Part shown: positions 31,632-33,269 of the stretch, piece by piece
Layout: the number at the start of each line of letters is the position of its first letter
How positions within the stretch are numbered: the first letter of the stretch is position 1
From: Burkholderiaceae bacterium
GTDB taxonomy: Bacteria > Pseudomonadota > Gammaproteobacteria > Burkholderiales > Burkholderiaceae_C
Length of the DNA stretch: 33,269 nt
Reading direction: 5' to 3'
Assembly: GCA_030654805.1 (NCBI GenBank)
Contig: JAURWR010000116.1
Location: 1 to 33,269 of the forward strand
Position numbers and translations under genes: made by a program
Notes under the pieces: model-generated
The model's database searches: none
What the model was told of the DNA's origin: nothing
The model's input: the letters and a program-made list of their open reading frames with translations, nothing else

Positions 31632-33269
31632 TCAGCCGTCAAGTTGCTTCTGAAACACCAGCCCCGCGTGTTCGCGCAGCGCATGGAACTTGATCTTCGG
31701 CCAGTTGGCCTCGATGGCGCGCAGCTCGGGCGCGTACTCGACCAGCACCGTGGGCGCGTCGACCGCGTCGTAGGCCACGCGATGCGAGTTGCCGTCGATG
31801 AAGCGCTTGAGCTCGCGCTCGTCGGCCGCCGCGCCTTCGCCCGTCTCGCACGTGACCCAGCGGGCCACCTGGAAGCGGCTCGGCATGATGCGCGCCTTGA
31901 CGCCGTACACGTGCTCGAGCCGGTGTGCGACGACTTCGAACTGCAGCTGCCCGACCGCACCCAGCAGCAGCACCGTGCCGCCGACCGGGCGAAACACCTG
32001 GATCGCGCCTTCTTCGCCGAGCTGCGTCAGGCCGGCCTTCAGCTGCTTGGTCTTCAGTGGATCGGCGACCTCGACCGAGCGGAACATCTCCGGCGCGAAG
32101 AACGGCAGTCCGGTGAACTGCAGCGCCTCGCCTTCGGTCAGCGTGTCGCCGAGTTGCAGCACGCCGTGGTTCGGGATGCCGATGATGTCGCCGGCATAGG
32201 CTTCATCGAGCAGTTCGCGGCGCTGGCTGAGAAAGCTGACCACGGTGTTCGGCCGCAGCTCCTTGCCCGAGCGCACGACCTTCAACCGCATGCCGCGCTC
32301 GAAATGGCCCGAGGCCACGCGCAGGAAGGCGATGCGGTCGCGGTGCGCCGGGTCCATGTTCGCCTGGATCTTGAAGACGACGCCAGTGAACTTCGGTTCG
32401 GCCGGCGTCACTTCGCGCTGGATCGCCATGCGCGGTCCCGGCGATGGCGCCAGATCGACCAGTGCGTCAAGCACCTCGCGCACGCCGAAGTTGTTGACCG
32501 CCGAGCCGAAGAACATCGGCGTCTGCCGACCGGCCAGGAATTCAGCTCGGTCGAACGGTGGCGCCGCGTCGGTCAGCAGTTCGATCTCGCCATGCGCCTG
32601 TTCGTACTGCATGCCGAAGCGTTCGGCATACGCCGGGTTGTCGAGACCGACCAGGATTTCGTCGTTGCGGTGATCGCGGTCCTCGCCCGGGCTGAACACG
32701 CGCATCTGCTTCTCGCGCAGATCCATCACGCCGTGGAACTGCTTGCCCATGCCGACCGGCCAGGTGAACGGCACGACCTCCATGCCCAGTTCGCGCTCGA
32801 TCTCGTCCATCAGCACCAGCGGGTCTTTCACCTCGCGGTCCATCTTGTTGACGAAAGTCAGGATCGGCGTGTTGCGTGCGCGGCAGACTTGCAGCAGCCG
32901 GCGCGTCTGCGGTTCGACGCCGTTGGCCGCGTCGATGACCATCAGCGCGGCGTCCACCGCCGTCAGCACGCGGTAGGTGTCTTCGGAGAAATCCTGGTGG
33001 CCCGGCGTGTCGAGCAAGTTGATGACGCAGTCGCGGTATTCCATCTGCATCACGCTCGACGCGACCGAGATGCCGCGCTGCTTCTCGATCTCCATCCAGT
33101 CGGACGTGGCGTGGCGCGTCGCCTTGCGTGCCTTCACGCTGCCGGCGATCTGGATCGCACCGGAAAACAGCAGCAGCTTCTCGGTCAGCGTGGTCTTGCC
33201 GGCATCGGGGTGGGAAATGATCGCGAAGGTGCGGCGGCGCCGGACTTCCTTGTCGAGCGCGGACGGAGT
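31632..33269 (-). CDS. prfC: Peptide chain release factor 3 (N-terminus outside the window)
   Basis: The open frame continues to the right edge; only the first few codons are missing. The GTPase motifs appear in order: HPDAGKTT (G1), LDTPGHQDF (G3) and NKMD (G4). The typical RF3 linker ATRHATSDWMEIEKQRGISV follows the G1 region. The visible part is about 545 residues, against about 530 in E. coli. RF3 is a class II release factor that uses GTP to remove RF1 or RF2 from the ribosome after peptide release, in the cytoplasm. An internal GTG at 33137 starts a shorter open frame, but conserved residues upstream show it is not the start. The stop TGA is at 31632-31634, and 56 bp later the isomerase begins. 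Confidence 0.97.
   Translation of the reverse strand, partial: TPSALDKEVRRRRTFAIISHPDAGKTTLTEKLLLFSGAIQIAGSVKARKATRHATSDWMEIEKQRGISVASSVMQMEYRDCVINLLDTPGHQDFSEDTYRVLTAVDAALMVIDAANGVEPQTRRLLQVCRARNTPILTFVNKMDREVKDPLVLMDEIERELGMEVVPFTWPVGMGKQFHGVMDLREKQMRVFSPGEDRDHRNDEILVGLDNPAYAERFGMQYEQAHGEIELLTDAAPPFDRAEFLAGRQTPMFFGSAVNNFGVREVLDALVDLAPSPGPRMAIQREVTPAEPKFTGVVFKIQANMDPAHRDRIAFLRVASGHFERGMRLKVVRSGKELRPNTVVSFLSQRRELLDEAYAGDIIGIPNHGVLQLGDTLTEGEALQFTGLPFFAPEMFRSVEVADPLKTKQLKAGLTQLGEEGAIQVFRPVGGTVLLLGAVGQLQFEVVAHRLEHVYGVKARIMPSRFQVARWVTCETGEGAAADERELKRFIDGNSHRVAYDAVDAPTVLVEYAPELRAIEANWPKIKFHALREHAGLVFQKQLDG

Overview
The window is a high-GC (roughly two-thirds G+C by eye), densely coding stretch of a Gram-negative chromosome. 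The gene content and protein sequences (sucD, terC, a type IV pilin with TfpX/PglL partners, BepA, a YfhM-type alpha-2-macroglobulin with PBP1C, prfC, a SWIB protein with an Ala/Lys/Pro tail) fit a betaproteobacterium of the order Burkholderiales, perhaps of the Leptothrix/Rubrivivax kind. That placement is inference; there is no rRNA or tRNA gene here to settle it.

Layout. (1) 1-6271, plus strand: the end of sucD, a cytochrome P450, a TerC membrane protein and a membrane-anchored Ser/Thr kinase follow one another with overlapping stop and start codons. A PP2C phosphatase, a double-FHA protein and a class II cyclic-nucleotide phosphodiesterase-like metallo-beta-lactamase come next, and a hairpin terminator closes the run. 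(2) 6431-11547, plus: a type IV pilin module with a near-consensus sigma-54 promoter, a type IVa major pilin, a PglL-type O-oligosaccharyltransferase, a TfpX/TfpZ accessory protein and a second PglL-type ligase. (3) 11605-19027: a glycan-decoration cluster. It holds a TPR-GT41 (OGT/SPINDLY-like) glycosyltransferase, a PglD/NeuD-type acyltransferase, an ATP-grasp ligase, a PhyH-type 2-oxoglutarate oxygenase, and on the opposite strand a DegT/DnrJ-type sugar aminotransferase. (4) 19073-19594, minus: moaC. (5) 19780-29712, plus: an envelope-maintenance run of bepA, alpha-2-macroglobulin and pbpC. (6) 29719-33269: a YvlD-type membrane protein, a SWIB-domain protein, a 2-hydroxychromene-2-carboxylate isomerase and the truncated 5' end of prfC (minus strand).

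The most unusual structure is at 15493-17053. The last 153 bp of the ATP-grasp gene occur twice in direct orientation, 1,408 bp apart, with 5 mismatches. Between the copies lies an AT-rich, oppositely oriented amidohydrolase-fold gene that looks foreign. It lacks the usual HxH metal motif (RxR instead) and has Ala where the family's last metal-binding Asp is expected. The downstream copy ends 2 bp before the PhyH start, which suggests that ATP-grasp and PhyH were once adjacent and that the insert could be lost again by recombination between the repeats. No transposase or integrase is visible.

Working together: regions 2 and 3 look like a surface-glycoprotein system in which pilin is exported and O-glycosylated by one or both PglL enzymes, while the adjacent cluster may make or modify the sugar. 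The kinase/phosphatase/FHA/phosphodiesterase module lies directly upstream of the pilin and might regulate it, but a terminator separates the two and the link is only positional.
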